From an uncultured Rhodospirillaceae bacterium (lineage in GTDB: Bacteria > Pseudomonadota > Alphaproteobacteria > Rhodospirillales > UBA2165), in contig CAJWAR010000016.1 of assembly GCA_913020445.1 (NCBI GenBank), positions 1-64,000 on the forward strand: 64,000 nucleotides of DNA, written 5' to 3'. The translations under genes were made by a program, and so were the position numbers. The notes below the pieces were generated by a model. That model searched no databases and was not told where the DNA came from. It saw nothing but the letters and a program-made list of their open reading frames with translations. Positions 36,584-45,431 of this stretch are shown piece after piece. Each line of letters opens with the position of its first letter. The stretch's first letter is position 1.

Positions 36584-37886
36584 ATATTTCTAATTGATTT
36601 AATTTCTCGAATTCTCCAAGGAATGGTATAGCACCAAAGCGCCCTTGCAAATAGCCGCGTTCCAAATTTTCAGTGTCGCGTGGTTTAAAGTCTGTTAGGG
36701 GGTACAAATGGCTGGCACCTTTTTGGTCTTTTTCAGTAAACCAAATCTCATCACGTCTTAAATTGCCAGCTCCCAAGATATTTGCACTGTGTGTTGTAAA
36801 CATTAATTGGGCACTATTTGTATTAATTTTCTTTGAGGTGAATAAACGTACAAGATTATTTGCGATATGAGGATGCAAACTTCTCTCAATCTCATCTATT
36901 ATTAAAAGAGAACCGGTACTTAAAGTTGATGCTATTGATCCAATTAAGGAGAAATATTCTCGCGTGCCATTTGACTCTTCCGATATCTCCAAAATAAAAT
37001 TTCTACTTTTATTTCCAGTACTATGCTCGAACAAAACTTTGTATTCTGGAAAATCTATACCATTTTCTGGAAATTTAAATTTGTCATCGTTATCTACGCC
37101 AAAACTCCTCAGTGCATTCGAAATATTAGCGTATTGTTCTTGGCTAATTTTGTTTTCTCTCTTTTCTACTCTAATTCCCGAGATGCCAAAATCCGCCGCC
37201 TTAAGTAATTCCGAAACGGGTATGTCTTCCCCATTTTCTTGAATATTCATCGATGTAGTTCTAATCCTTAGTTCTCTATCTTCCTCAGATGCAAAATTAA
37301 AATTGCTCATAAACCAGTTGGAAATAGACAAAAGTAACTCATGATTGTTCTGAGAAGCAGTAGACAGGAATAAACTTCCAGACCCTGTTATTTTTCCAAT
37401 TGTATTGTTTGGGCCTTTAAGGTCTCTACCAAACTTAAAAGTCGATTTTTTACCTACATTTCTTTCAAATAAAACCTTCTTTTTTGTGTTTGGGTAGGAA
37501 TATAACCACTCTTCAATAAATTTGATTTTGGTGATAACAAATCCATATTGATATCTTACATTTTTAAATATGAACTCTATTTCAAAGTAGGATGGCTTTT
37601 TTGATGACCCACCCCCCAAATATGGATGTACGGGCAGAGGGGATCCTTCTTTCCAATCGGAATAGGATTCCATAATTGCTTTTATCATATATTTGAGTGC
37701 CGCAATTAAATTTGATTTGCCCGAGGCATTTGCCCCGTAAACCGCTGCAATGGGCAAAATCCCGTTTTTAAATCCTGGGCATTTCAGCACATAGGAATCG
37801 TTATTTTTTATCGGCGAGGCGACAAAGGATAGCTCCTGATCATCCTTGAAGGAGCGATAATTACCTGTGCGGAACGAAATTAACAT
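36525..37886 (-). CDS. RloA-like AAA ATPase (abortive-infection type)
   Basis: A 453-residue ABC/SMC-like ATPase of the AAA_15/AAA_21 type. The N-terminus (ISFRTGNYRSFKDDQELSF) leads to a Walker A YGANASGKSN near 46-55. The C-terminal half has Walker B LLIIDEIERSLHP near 325 and the His switch FTTHSANIL near 365, with a coil-like insert between them. The tail is Lys-rich (KKKKRKPKKKK). I chose ATG 37886; a GTG at 37910 is possible. With the RloB gene it forms a two-gene unit resembling AbiL, related in logic to other ATPase-Toprim defence pairs. AT-rich composition suggests recent transfer. Confidence 0.88.
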   Translation of the reverse strand: MLISFRTGNYRSFKDDQELSFVASPIKNNDSYVLKCPGFKNGILPIAAVYGANASGKSNLIAALKYMIKAIMESYSDWKEGSPLPVHPYLGGGSSKKPSYFEIEFIFKNVRYQYGFVITKIKFIEEWLYSYPNTKKKVLFERNVGKKSTFKFGRDLKGPNNTIGKITGSGSLFLSTASQNNHELLLSISNWFMSNFNFASEEDRELRIRTTSMNIQENGEDIPVSELLKAADFGISGIRVEKRENKISQEQYANISNALRSFGVDNDDKFKFPENGIDFPEYKVLFEHSTGNKSRNFILEISEESNGTREYFSLIGSIASTLSTGSLLIIDEIERSLHPHIANNLVRLFTSKKINTNSAQLMFTTHSANILGAGNLRRDEIWFTEKDQKGASHLYPLTDFKPRDTENLERGYLQGRFGAIPFLGEFEKLNQLEIFDGPKKKKRKPKKKKVAAA

Positions 37887-38038
37887 GTCTAATATATACC
37901 TATTTTGCACACTTAAACGCGCAAAACCCTAATATTTTACTAAATAGTGGAGAAAAACAGGACTTTACGCAACGATTTTGTTACTAGATAGTTTAAGTAG
38001 TGAGGAAATAGGTCTTATGCAACTAAAAAAGTTAGCGC

Positions 38039-39658
38039 CTACTTCGCCCGGAACTCTTCAAAGAAGTCGTTGCCTTTGTCATCAACAACGATGAAAGCCG
38101 GGAAGTCTTCGACGTCAATTTTCCAGATCGCTTCCATGCCGAGCTCTTCATATTCGAGGACCTCGATCTTTTTAATGCAATCTTGGGCTAGCCGGGCGGC
38201 CGGGCCGCCGATCGAGCCGAGATAAAAGCCGCCGTGTTTTTTGCAGGCATCGGTGACCGCTTGCGAGCGGTTGCCTTTGGCCAGCATCACCATCGAGCCG
38301 CCATTGGCTTGAAAGAGATCAACGTAGCTATCCATGCGGCCGGCGGTGGTCGGACCGAAGGAGCCTGATGCCATACCCTCGGGCGTTTTGGCCGGCCCTG
38401 CGTAATAAACCGCATGGTCTTTGGCATATTGCGGCAGACCTTCGCCGCTATCTATGCGTTCTTTAAGTTTTGCATGGGCGATATCGCGGGCGACAATCAT
38501 AGAGCCGCTTAGCGACAGCCGTGTTCTGATCGGGTGTTTGGAAAGTTCAGCCCTGACATCATCCATCGGCTGATTGAGATCAATTTTGACCACATCCTCG
38601 TCGAGATGTTCGTCGGTCACATCGGGCAGGAAGCGGGCCGGATTGGTGTCGAGCTCTTCCAGGAAAATACCGTCCTTGGTGATTTTACCCAATACCTGGC
38701 GATCTGCCGAGCACGATACACCGATGCCGACCGGACACGATGCGCCGTGGCGGGGCAGACGAATAACCCGGACATCGTGGCAGAAATACTTGCCGCCAAA
38801 CTGCGCCCCCATACCAATATCCTGGGTCAGCTTGTGAATGTCTTTTTCCAATTCAAGATCGCGGAAAATCTGGCCGTGCTCATTGCCTTTGGCCGGCAGA
38901 TTATCGAGGTAATGGGCCGAGGCATATTTAACCATCTTGAGGTTGAACTCGGCCGAAGTGCCACCAATGACAATCGCCAGATGATAGGGCGGGCAGGCGG
39001 CGGTGCCGATATTGCGAATCTCTTTGTCCAAGAACGCCATCAGGCTTTCCGGGTTCAGGACCGCCCGGGTTTTCTGATGAAGCATGGTTTTGTTGGCCGA
39101 GCCGCCCCCTTTGGCGACAAACATAAATTTATAGGCAGCACCCTTATCGGCATAGACCTCAATCTGGGCCGGCAGATTATCGCCGGTATTTACTTCGTCA
39201 TACATTGACAGCGGCGCCAATTGGCTAAAGCGTAAATTATCGGTTTCGTACGTGCGTTTAACGCCTTCTGAGATGGCGGCTTCATCATCACCATCGACCC
39301 AGACCTGCTCACCCTTTTTGCCCATGATAATAGCCGTGCCGGTATCCTGACACATCGGCAGCACACGGCCGGACGATATATTGGCATTTTTAAGCATATC
39401 CAAGGCAACGAAGCGGTCATTATCAGAGGCTTCCGGATCATCGAGAATTTTCCGCACCTGTTCCAAATGTTCCGTCCGCAATAGATGCGAGGTATCGGAG
39501 AAACCTTGCGCGGTCAGCAGCGCAATACCTTCGGGGTCAATTTTCAAAATTTCCCTGCCGTCCACCTCAATAGTTTCGACATAGTCACTCGTCAGCAGAC
39601 GGTATTTCGTGGTGTCCTCGAAGGACGGAACCATCGGGAAATAATTGTTATCGCTCAT
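38039..39658 (-). CDS. Class I fumarate hydratase (iron-sulfur)
   Basis: A 539-residue enzyme of the FumA/FumB type, which hydrates fumarate to malate in the TCA cycle using an oxygen-sensitive 4Fe-4S cluster. Cysteine regions are [11 protein letters not shown] near 100, the [12 protein letters not shown] block near 306-320, and others in the alpha domain. The fused beta domain begins near 355, with [15 protein letters not shown] and [15 protein letters not shown]. Length is normal for the fused form. It is flanked by the AT-rich RloA/RloB pair on one side and sspB on the other. Confidence 0.96.
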   Translation of the reverse strand: MSDNNYFPMVPSFEDTTKYRLLTSDYVETIEVDGREILKIDPEGIALLTAQGFSDTSHLLRTEHLEQVRKILDDPEASDNDRFVALDMLKNANISSGRVLPMCQDTGTAIIMGKKGEQVWVDGDDEAAISEGVKRTYETDNLRFSQLAPLSMYDEVNTGDNLPAQIEVYADKGAAYKFMFVAKGGGSANKTMLHQKTRAVLNPESLMAFLDKEIRNIGTAACPPYHLAIVIGGTSAEFNLKMVKYASAHYLDNLPAKGNEHGQIFRDLELEKDIHKLTQDIGMGAQFGGKYFCHDVRVIRLPRHGASCPVGIGVSCSADRQVLGKITKDGIFLEELDTNPARFLPDVTDEHLDEDVVKIDLNQPMDDVRAELSKHPIRTRLSLSGSMIVARDIAHAKLKERIDSGEGLPQYAKDHAVYYAGPAKTPEGMASGSFGPTTAGRMDSYVDLFQANGGSMVMLAKGNRSQAVTDACKKHGGFYLGSIGGPAARLAQDCIKKIEVLEYEELGMEAIWKIDVEDFPAFIVVDDKGNDFFEEFRAK

Positions 39659-39721
39659 GATATTACCTTGGGTATCATCTGATTGAATTTATAAAAGCAT
39701 AGGGGAATTATTTTCGGCGGA

Positions 39722-40351
39722 TTATTTTTTGCGAAAAGCATCGAGGGCAATGACTTCGGCGGTTTTTGGCGTCTCGTCTTCGTCTTCCTCATTGGCAGAC
39801 TCAGAAATGCTGTCTTCCTCGCCTTCGAAGTCGTCAGAAGCCAGGGCTTGCGCCGGCGCAAATGGCGATGGCGATTTGGCATCGGAAATTTGTTGATTGC
39901 CTGCCATGTCGTCGGTCAGGTCATCCTGGATGTGATCGGTAATATCGTCTTCATTATCGATATCACCTTGGACCTGCATCATCGCTTCATTAACCGCATT
40001 GACGCCAATTTGGAGACCGAAATTAACAGAAGGATCGGCAAATGACGTGACCGCATCAAATGGCACGCAGAGCCGGCTTTTCTTGCCACTGAACGACAAT
40101 GTCACCTCAAAACCCTCATCATCGATGATGAGATTTTCGAATTGGTGCTGCAACACAATTGTTATTTCTTCCGGGTATTGAGCACGCAGGAAGCCCGGAA
40201 TTTCTACGCTTTCATGGGTCGTGTTGAAATTGATAAAAAAATGGTGGTCGCCGATGGGACCATTTTCAGCCAACTGTTTTAAGGCGCGGCTTAAAACGCT
40301 GCGGAGCGCTTCATTGACCCACTGGTCATACGGAAATGTTTCTTCTGACAT
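39722..40351 (-). CDS. sspB: SspB-type ClpXP adaptor (alphaproteobacterial form)
   Basis: A 209-residue adaptor that tethers ssrA-tagged proteins to the ClpXP protease. The folded part (about 1-120) has HHFFINFNTTHESVEIP near 34 and the tag-binding region with IVLQHQFENLIID and FSGKKSRLCVPFDAV. An acidic, flexible linker follows, and a short C-terminal motif (TAEVIALDAFRKK) matches the ClpX-docking tail. I chose ATG 40351 over the TTG at 40384. It is directly downstream of ssrA on the same strand, a direct functional pairing. Confidence 0.95.
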   Translation of the reverse strand: MSEETFPYDQWVNEALRSVLSRALKQLAENGPIGDHHFFINFNTTHESVEIPGFLRAQYPEEITIVLQHQFENLIIDDEGFEVTLSFSGKKSRLCVPFDAVTSFADPSVNFGLQIGVNAVNEAMMQVQGDIDNEDDITDHIQDDLTDDMAGNQQISDAKSPSPFAPAQALASDDFEGEEDSISESANEEDEDETPKTAEVIALDAFRKK

Positions 40352-40440
40352 TTTTTCTTCTTTGTCTACTTGCGAATAACCCAACTCAATTAATAGTCAC
40401 GTATCATCCTAATTGAAATTAGGTGATTCGCCAATTTAGT

Positions 40441-40752
40441 GGAGGGCTTCTGTTGCCAGGTGCCCTCCGAACCCCGTGGTAGGTTAGCTGTTAAGCTGCT
40501 ACCGCAAATGCTTCATTATCATTAGCATTTGTAAAGTTAGCCCGATAACGGTGGTACAATGCCGGGCAAAAACTTTGCTTTTACTACGCACGTCGATCCT
40601 GTTTCGCCCCCATAACGGCCCGATAAACTCCAGAAAATTATCATCTAACTCCCTGGATTACCGGGAAATTTTGGTGGAGGCGCCGGGCACTGCCCCCGGG
40701 TCCGTTACGCTTATTCTACAAAGCGTTTATCGCCATAGCCGGTAAACCGGCA
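40441..40752 (-). ncRNA. ssrA: tmRNA, two-piece circularly permuted form (ssrA)
   Basis: Read on the minus strand. The acceptor piece comes first, about 40672-40752: GGACCCGGGGGCAGTGCCC (T-arm-like) and then GCGCCTCCACCA with encoded CCA at 40674-40672. An internal spacer (40671-40612) follows, then the coding piece starting GGGGGCGAAACAGGATCGAC at 40611. Its GGGGGCG pairs with CGCCTCC of the acceptor. The tag frame reads A-N-D-N-E-A-F-A-V-A-A-stop. The piece ends with a GGAGGGC...GCCCTCC hairpin at 40468-40441. TATATT at 40763-40758 can serve as the -10 box. Function: rescue of stalled ribosomes and degradation tagging. End points are approximate. Confidence 0.95.
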
Positions 40753-40914
40753 AATTCAATATAGTCCTATCGGAGGCTTATTGAAAGGGTACAGTCAACG
40801 TGTTTCTGTGATGATGAATGTCGATATATCGCGGCTTCGATTCAAGTCTTTGATCCGTTAGGCGCAAGCGGGTAAAGTGCAGCGGAATATGATTCAAATT
40901 AGGAACGCCCCTCC

Positions 40915-41853
40915 ATGGAATTAACACCCGAACAAAAACAAGATATCGAAGCCGCCCAATCTTCAACTTCAGAAACGAGGCGGGTGACGGTGCCGGCCCT
41001 TGAAGAAGTGTTATATGAACCGATGCCGGTTTTGGATCACGGCTTTGTCCGGGTGATTGATTATATGGGCGATGATGCGGCGATTGTGCAGGCGGCGCGC
41101 GTGTCCTACGGCAAAGGCACTAAGAAAGTTTCTGATGATGCCGGTTTGATCAATTATCTGCTGCGCCATCGCCACACCACGCCGTTTGAGATGTGCGAGA
41201 TTAAGTATCACATCAAGGTGCCGATCTTTATTGCCCGCCAATGGATCAGGCACCGCACCGCCAATGTGAACGAATATTCGGCGCGCTATTCCGTGCTTGA
41301 TCGCGAGTTCTATATTCCAAGCGCTGACCAGCTCGCCAGTCAATCGGCCCAAAATCATCAAGGCCGCGGTGATTTGCTCGAAGGCGAAGAAGCCCAGCGC
41401 GTTTTGGACATCCTCAAAGAAGATGCGACCCGCAACTATGATCACTACATCGAAATGCTCAACGAGAACGAAAACGGTGACGTCATTGATGAAAGCAATA
41501 GTGGCCTGGCGCGGGAATTGGCGCGGATGAACTTAACCCTCAACATGTATACCCAGTGGTACTGGAAAATCGATCTCCATAATCTGCTGCATTTTCTGTC
41601 ATTGCGCGCCGATGCGCACGCGCAATACGAAATTCGTGTTTATGCCGATGTCATGCTGGAAACCGTCAAGCGCTGGGTGCCGATTGCGCATAATGCCTTT
41701 ATGCAATACCGGGTCGGCGGCGTTGGCTTATCAGCGGCGGCCCTGGATATCGTCAAGAAAATGCTGGCCGGTGAGAAAGTTTCTCAGGAAGACAGCGGCA
41801 TGAGCAAACGCGAATGGCGCGAGCTCATGGCGACACTTGAGCAGGGGGAATAA
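40915..41853 (+). CDS. thyX: FAD-dependent thymidylate synthase ThyX
   Basis: ThyX makes dTMP from dUMP with methylenetetrahydrofolate and FAD, replacing ThyA. The 312-residue protein has the signature [18 protein letters not shown] near 101-118 (the RHRx7S motif), with [18 protein letters not shown] before it and [21 protein letters not shown] near 220-240, the FAD- and dUMP-binding block. Length suits alphaproteobacterial ThyX. Its last 14 codons recur 1 kb downstream (42872-42917), marking the left edge of an insertion. Confidence 0.96.
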   Translation: MELTPEQKQDIEAAQSSTSETRRVTVPALEEVLYEPMPVLDHGFVRVIDYMGDDAAIVQAARVSYGKGTKKVSDDAGLINYLLRHRHTTPFEMCEIKYHIKVPIFIARQWIRHRTANVNEYSARYSVLDREFYIPSADQLASQSAQNHQGRGDLLEGEEAQRVLDILKEDATRNYDHYIEMLNENENGDVIDESNSGLARELARMNLTLNMYTQWYWKIDLHNLLHFLSLRADAHAQYEIRVYADVMLETVKRWVPIAHNAFMQYRVGGVGLSAAALDIVKKMLAGEKVSQEDSGMSKREWRELMATLEQGE

Positions 41854-41998
41854 AAAGTCCGTCTTAGATCACAGCGACTCGTCTTCAAGCGTGAAATCGA
41901 AAACAAAAATAAATAAACTTGCCCAATACGACCTCTGCCTCTGTTAGATGGTTGATCCGCCAAGCGTGGCTTAACTCTCACGAAATTGAGGTAATGAT

Positions 41999-42220
41999 AT
42001 GTACAGCGGATCAGTAAAAAATAACGAAAAAAAAATCGAAAATCTCGAAGAACAACTTAGTATTTACCACGGGCGGTATAAAGCCTATCAAGCTGAGTTA
42101 TGGTCTACCTCTGACCAATCTCGGAAAAGATTCATCAAATCTGAGATGGATTGGTTAGATCGGGAAATGCAAGATATTCAAAAAAGAATTTCAAAACTTA
42201 GAGCATCGAGTGGTTATTAG
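41999..42220 (+). CDS. Small coiled-coil protein in the thyX insertion
   Basis: A 73-residue, highly charged protein with heptad-like patterns over almost its whole length (NEKKIENLEEQLSIYHGRYK ... REMQDIQKRISKLRA), so probably a helical coiled coil. The start has TTGAGGTAATGAT just upstream, a good ribosome site. It is AT-rich compared with thyX. No family is recognised; it may be cargo of the element. Confidence 0.65.
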   Translation: MYSGSVKNNEKKIENLEEQLSIYHGRYKAYQAELWSTSDQSRKRFIKSEMDWLDREMQDIQKRISKLRASSGY

Positions 42221-42246
42221 ACGGTCAATTATCAGCTGAGATTAGA

Positions 42247-42801
42247 TTAGTATTTTGCAAGAATGGGTGCTGGGTTTAAAATTATTTTGTCGGCGATGTC
42301 CAGGGCAGCTAAGTATTCTTCTGCGGTTAGGTTTTTGAAGACTCGTTTTAAAGCGGAATTATTATTCTTCAAATAATTTGAACCCGCAATGATCCAGGCC
42401 GTCGCGTAAATTTCTCGGGTCCGGTCCATTGGCAGTAATCTATTTAGATGATTGCCATAATTTGACATCGCTAATCCCAGGCCAAACTCGTTCCCTTCGG
42501 AAGCATTGGATAAGGCGCGGCGATACCAAAAAATGGCTTTTGCATCATTGTCGTCTGAAATTTTATAAAGATTGCCAATATACGAAGCAACGGTGGGGTC
42601 TATCTCATAGGCTTTTTCGAACAGTTTTTCCGCACTCTCAATTCTGTCCTCGGTGTCGAGATTGAGAAGAATCTCCTCGCCTTGATTTACAAAGGGAGCA
42701 GCCTGGAGTTGCTCCGGAGTTGGCGACAACATTGTCTGCGACTTTGCATCGTTAATTCCGAAAATCACTATCGCAATGGCAATAAAGATATTGAATTTCA
42801 T
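42247..42801 (-). CDS. Exported TPR/Sel1-like protein in the thyX insertion
   Basis: A 184-residue protein with a signal peptide (hydrophobic 4-15, probable cut after AKSQ) and a helical body. The pattern IESAEKLFEKAYEIDPTVASYI and DDNDAKAIFWYRRALSNASEG looks like TPR/Sel1 helical repeats, a protein-interaction scaffold. It is convergent with the coiled-coil gene and AT-rich. Function is unknown. Confidence 0.7.
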   Translation of the reverse strand: MKFNIFIAIAIVIFGINDAKSQTMLSPTPEQLQAAPFVNQGEEILLNLDTEDRIESAEKLFEKAYEIDPTVASYIGNLYKISDDNDAKAIFWYRRALSNASEGNEFGLGLAMSNYGNHLNRLLPMDRTREIYATAWIIAGSNYLKNNNSALKRVFKNLTAEEYLAALDIADKIILNPAPILAKY

Positions 42802-42864
42802 AATTTTGCACTTATTACGATTAAATATGAGTTGTATTTATAGCACTAATCATCTGCATTGCAT

Positions 42865-42917
42865 AGCAAGAACGCGAATGGCGCGAGCTCATGGCGACCC
42901 TGGAACAGGGGGAGTAG
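42865..42917 (+). pseudogene. Detached thyX 3'-end copy
   Basis: A stub that still encodes [14 protein letters not shown]-stop in frame, identical in protein to the end of thyX but with changed third bases and a TAG stop. No start or upstream thyX sequence accompanies it. It is either the original tail, displaced when an element brought its own copy, or the remnant of a second thyX gene. Confidence 0.8.
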
Positions 42918-43018
42918 GCATTTTTCCCCTCCCTTGGCGGGAGGGGCTAGGGGAGGGTGAATGCTTAAGTCCATCCACTTTTGCCAAGCAAGTCCATGCC
43001 CCATCAAGGGAGGGGAAA
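42918..43018. repeat. GC-rich palindromic repeat pair downstream of mrp
   Basis: C/G-run units, 42924-42959 (CCCCTCCCTTGGCGGGAGGGG then TAGGGGAGGG) and an inverted short unit at 42998-43016 (CCCCATCAAGGGAGGGG), flank about 40 bp. They match the repeat type at 1-115. The pair lies 3' of mrp (minus strand), a place where such repeats often end transcripts. Confidence 0.65.
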
Positions 43019-43025
43019 TATTGTA

Positions 43026-44126
43026 TTAAATCTTCGCCCAAACCTTCTCGGCGATATCGCGGTAGCTCTTCGAATGTTCGCTTTTAGGGTCAGAAACGAC
43101 GATTGGCTGGCCGCTATCCGATGTTTCTCTGATGACGATATCCAGAGGAATTTCGCCCAAGAAATCCATACCGAGTTTTTCCGCTTCTTTGCGGGCACCG
43201 CCATGGCTGAAAATATCCGTGCGTTCACCACAATGCGGGCAGGAGAAATAACTCATGTTCTCGATCAGCCCAAACACCGGAATGTCCACTTTGGCGAACA
43301 TATTAAGGCCTTTGCGGGCGTCGGCGAGCGCAATATCCTGGGGCGTCGATACAATGATGGCGCCGGAAAGCGGCACGCGCTGGGCCAACGTCAGGTGAAT
43401 GTCGCCGGTGCCGGGCGGCAGATCGATCACCAGACAATCCAGTTCGCCCCAGGCAACATCTTTAATGAGCTGTTCTAATGCGCCGGTGGCCATTGGGCCG
43501 CGCCAGATCATCGCGGTTTCCTCTTCGATTAAAAATCCGATCGACATGCATTTGATGCCGTGGTTTTCCAGCGGCGCAATCATGCCACTGGCGGTTTGCT
43601 CAGGCTGGTCGGTAATGCCCAGCATGCGCGGGATCGAAGGGCCATAGACGTCGGCGTCTAACAAGCCGACCCGTTTGCCGTCTGCCGCCATGGCGAGCGC
43701 CAAATTAACGGCGGTGGTTGATTTGCCGACACCGCCTTTGCCGGAAGCAATAGCGACAACAGAATCAATACCCAGCAAATCCATTTTTTGGAAAGCCGCT
43801 GGTTGCTGGCTGCCAGGAGCACCGCCAGGGCCGCCCGGCGGCGGGCCGGCAGGAGCTGCTGGTTCGGGCGCGGCTTCCCGTTCAGCGGTTAGTACAGCAG
43901 TTACGGTAAGCACGCCCGGTAAGTCATGGACCGACTTTTCGGCTTCTTTACGCAACGGTTCGAGCATGGAACCACGCTCTGGATCGACTTCGATACCAAA
44001 GGCGACATGGCCATCTTTTAATTGAAGGCCTGAAATCATGCCTAATTCGACAATATTTTGATCCTTATCAGTATCTTTTACGCTTTTTAGCGCTTCTAGG
44101 ACTTGCTCAGCGGTGATCTCCGCCAT
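43026..44126 (-). CDS. Mrp/ApbC family iron-sulfur carrier ATPase
   Basis: A 366-residue P-loop protein that binds and delivers Fe-S clusters. The N-terminal DUF59/MIP18-like domain (about 1-90, LKSVKDTDKDQNIVELGMI) is followed by a Pro/Gly/Ala-rich linker. The deviant Walker A SGKGGVGKSTTAVNLA is near 133, DLPPGTGDIHLTLAQ near 238, and the cluster-binding CxxC in SCPHCGERTDIF near 295. It diverges from hflK. Its job in this organism is inferred from the family. Confidence 0.95.
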   Translation of the reverse strand: MAEITAEQVLEALKSVKDTDKDQNIVELGMISGLQLKDGHVAFGIEVDPERGSMLEPLRKEAEKSVHDLPGVLTVTAVLTAEREAAPEPAAPAGPPPGGPGGAPGSQQPAAFQKMDLLGIDSVVAIASGKGGVGKSTTAVNLALAMAADGKRVGLLDADVYGPSIPRMLGITDQPEQTASGMIAPLENHGIKCMSIGFLIEEETAMIWRGPMATGALEQLIKDVAWGELDCLVIDLPPGTGDIHLTLAQRVPLSGAIIVSTPQDIALADARKGLNMFAKVDIPVFGLIENMSYFSCPHCGERTDIFSHGGARKEAEKLGMDFLGEIPLDIVIRETSDSGQPIVVSDPKSEHSKSYRDIAEKVWAKI

Positions 44127-44315
44127 ATCTAAGTCTCCTAATGGTTAAACATATCTTGAATAAATAACCACTCAATGCGGTAAATCAAACGTGAGACTCC
44201 GTTGCAAGCGTGGTAAAGCTGTCATATAAGGCAGGGAATGAATTTGCAAACGGCGAAAGCCGATAATTTCCGGTTTTTTAATTTGCCGGAATTTTACTAG
44301 ATAAGGAAAAAAGCT

Positions 44316-45431
44316 ATGGCGTGGGATACCCAACGCGGAGGCCCTTGGGGCGGATCAGGCGGCGGCGGTGGACAAGGACCTTGGGGCGGCGGTGGCGGCC
44401 CATCTGGTCAGCAACCACCAGACATTGAAGAGATGCTGCGACGCAGCCAGGATAAGTTTAAAAAATTTATTCCGAGCGGCGGCGGCGGCGCGCGCCGGAT
44501 TGTTTTATTAGTCTTGGCGGCGATTGTCGTTTGGCTCGGCACCGGTTTTTACCGGGTGCAGCCAAGTGAGCAAGGTGTCGAGCTGTTGTTCGGCAAGTTT
44601 GTCCAAATGACAACCCCGGGTCTGAACTATTGGTTCCCGGGACCGATCGGGCAGGTGTTTACGCCGGATGTAACCAACACCAATATCACCAGCGTTGGCT
44701 TTAGAAGTATCGGTGCCAGTGGTTCACACAGTTCCTCCGTGCGGGACGTTTCCGAAGAAAGCCTGATGCTGACCGGTGATCAAAATATCATCGATATCGA
44801 TTATCAGGTCCAATGGCGGATAAAAAATGCCGCCAATTTCCTGTTTAATATCCGCAATCCTGAAGCGACTGTAAAACTGGCTTCGGAAAGCGCCATTCGC
44901 GAGATCGTCGGCCAGAACACGCTGGAAGATGCGCTCGCCAAACAACGTCAACAGGTTGAAAGCAAAACCCATGACTTGTTGCAGAAAATTCTCGATAGCT
45001 ATGGCGCCGGTGTCTTTATCGATTCCGTCAAGCTGCAAAAAGTGGAGCCGCCGCAACAGGTGATTGATGCCTTCAACGATGTGCAGCGGGCCAAGCAGGA
45101 CCGTGAGCGCCAACAGAACGAAGCGCAAGCCTATGCCAACGACATTCTTCCGAAGGCTAAGGGTGAAGCCGAACGGATGATCCAGGAAGCAACAGCCTAC
45201 AAAGAAAAATTGACCCGGGAAGCCGAAGGTGAAGCCAAACGCTTCCTCTCGGTTTACGAGGCCTATAAGGGCGGCAAGGAAGTCACCCGGACGCGCCTGT
45301 TTCTCGAGCGCATGCAGCAGGTTTTAAAAGATTCTGAAAAAGTTATTATTGATAAAGGCCAAGGTGGACCGGGTGTGGTGCCCTATCTACCCCTCCCTGA
45401 AATTCAAAAACGCAGCGGAGGAGCAAACTAA
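44316..45431 (+). CDS. hflK: FtsH modulator HflK (SPFH family)
   Basis: HflK with HflC forms a large inner-membrane ring that encloses FtsH and limits its proteolysis. The 371-residue protein starts with a Gly/Trp-rich cytoplasmic region (WGGSGGGGG), has a membrane segment near 68-85 (RRIVLLVLAAIVVWLG), then the SPFH/band 7 domain (about 90-260) and a long charged helix (KAKGEAERMIQEATAYKEK). Its stop shares a base with the hflC start (TAATG). Confidence 0.96.
   Translation: MAWDTQRGGPWGGSGGGGGQGPWGGGGGPSGQQPPDIEEMLRRSQDKFKKFIPSGGGGARRIVLLVLAAIVVWLGTGFYRVQPSEQGVELLFGKFVQMTTPGLNYWFPGPIGQVFTPDVTNTNITSVGFRSIGASGSHSSSVRDVSEESLMLTGDQNIIDIDYQVQWRIKNAANFLFNIRNPEATVKLASESAIREIVGQNTLEDALAKQRQQVESKTHDLLQKILDSYGAGVFIDSVKLQKVEPPQQVIDAFNDVQRAKQDRERQQNEAQAYANDILPKAKGEAERMIQEATAYKEKLTREAEGEAKRFLSVYEAYKGGKEVTRTRLFLERMQQVLKDSEKVIIDKGQGGPGVVPYLPLPEIQKRSGGAN

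Larger units (their letters stand above)
41803..42917. mobile_element. About 1-kb insertion bounded by duplicated thyX 3' ends
   Basis: The thyX end at 41803-41853 and the segment 42865-42917 are direct repeats. From 41808/42872 on, 27 bp are identical, and the next 18 bp differ only at synonymous positions, including TAA versus TAG. Between them are two small ORFs and AT-rich DNA, while beyond the right copy lies the normal repeat and mrp. This is the pattern left by an element that integrates in a gene's 3' end and restores it. No integrase is present. Confidence 0.6.

Noticed and set aside
40551-40745. 64-codon plus-strand frame between sspB and thyX
   Set aside because: It is antisense to ssrA; the minus strand has the full tmRNA landmarks.
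42918-43018. Possible CRISPR-like repeat-spacer pattern
   Set aside because: Only two units are present, they are inverted and palindromic, and spacing is irregular; this is a REP-like pair.
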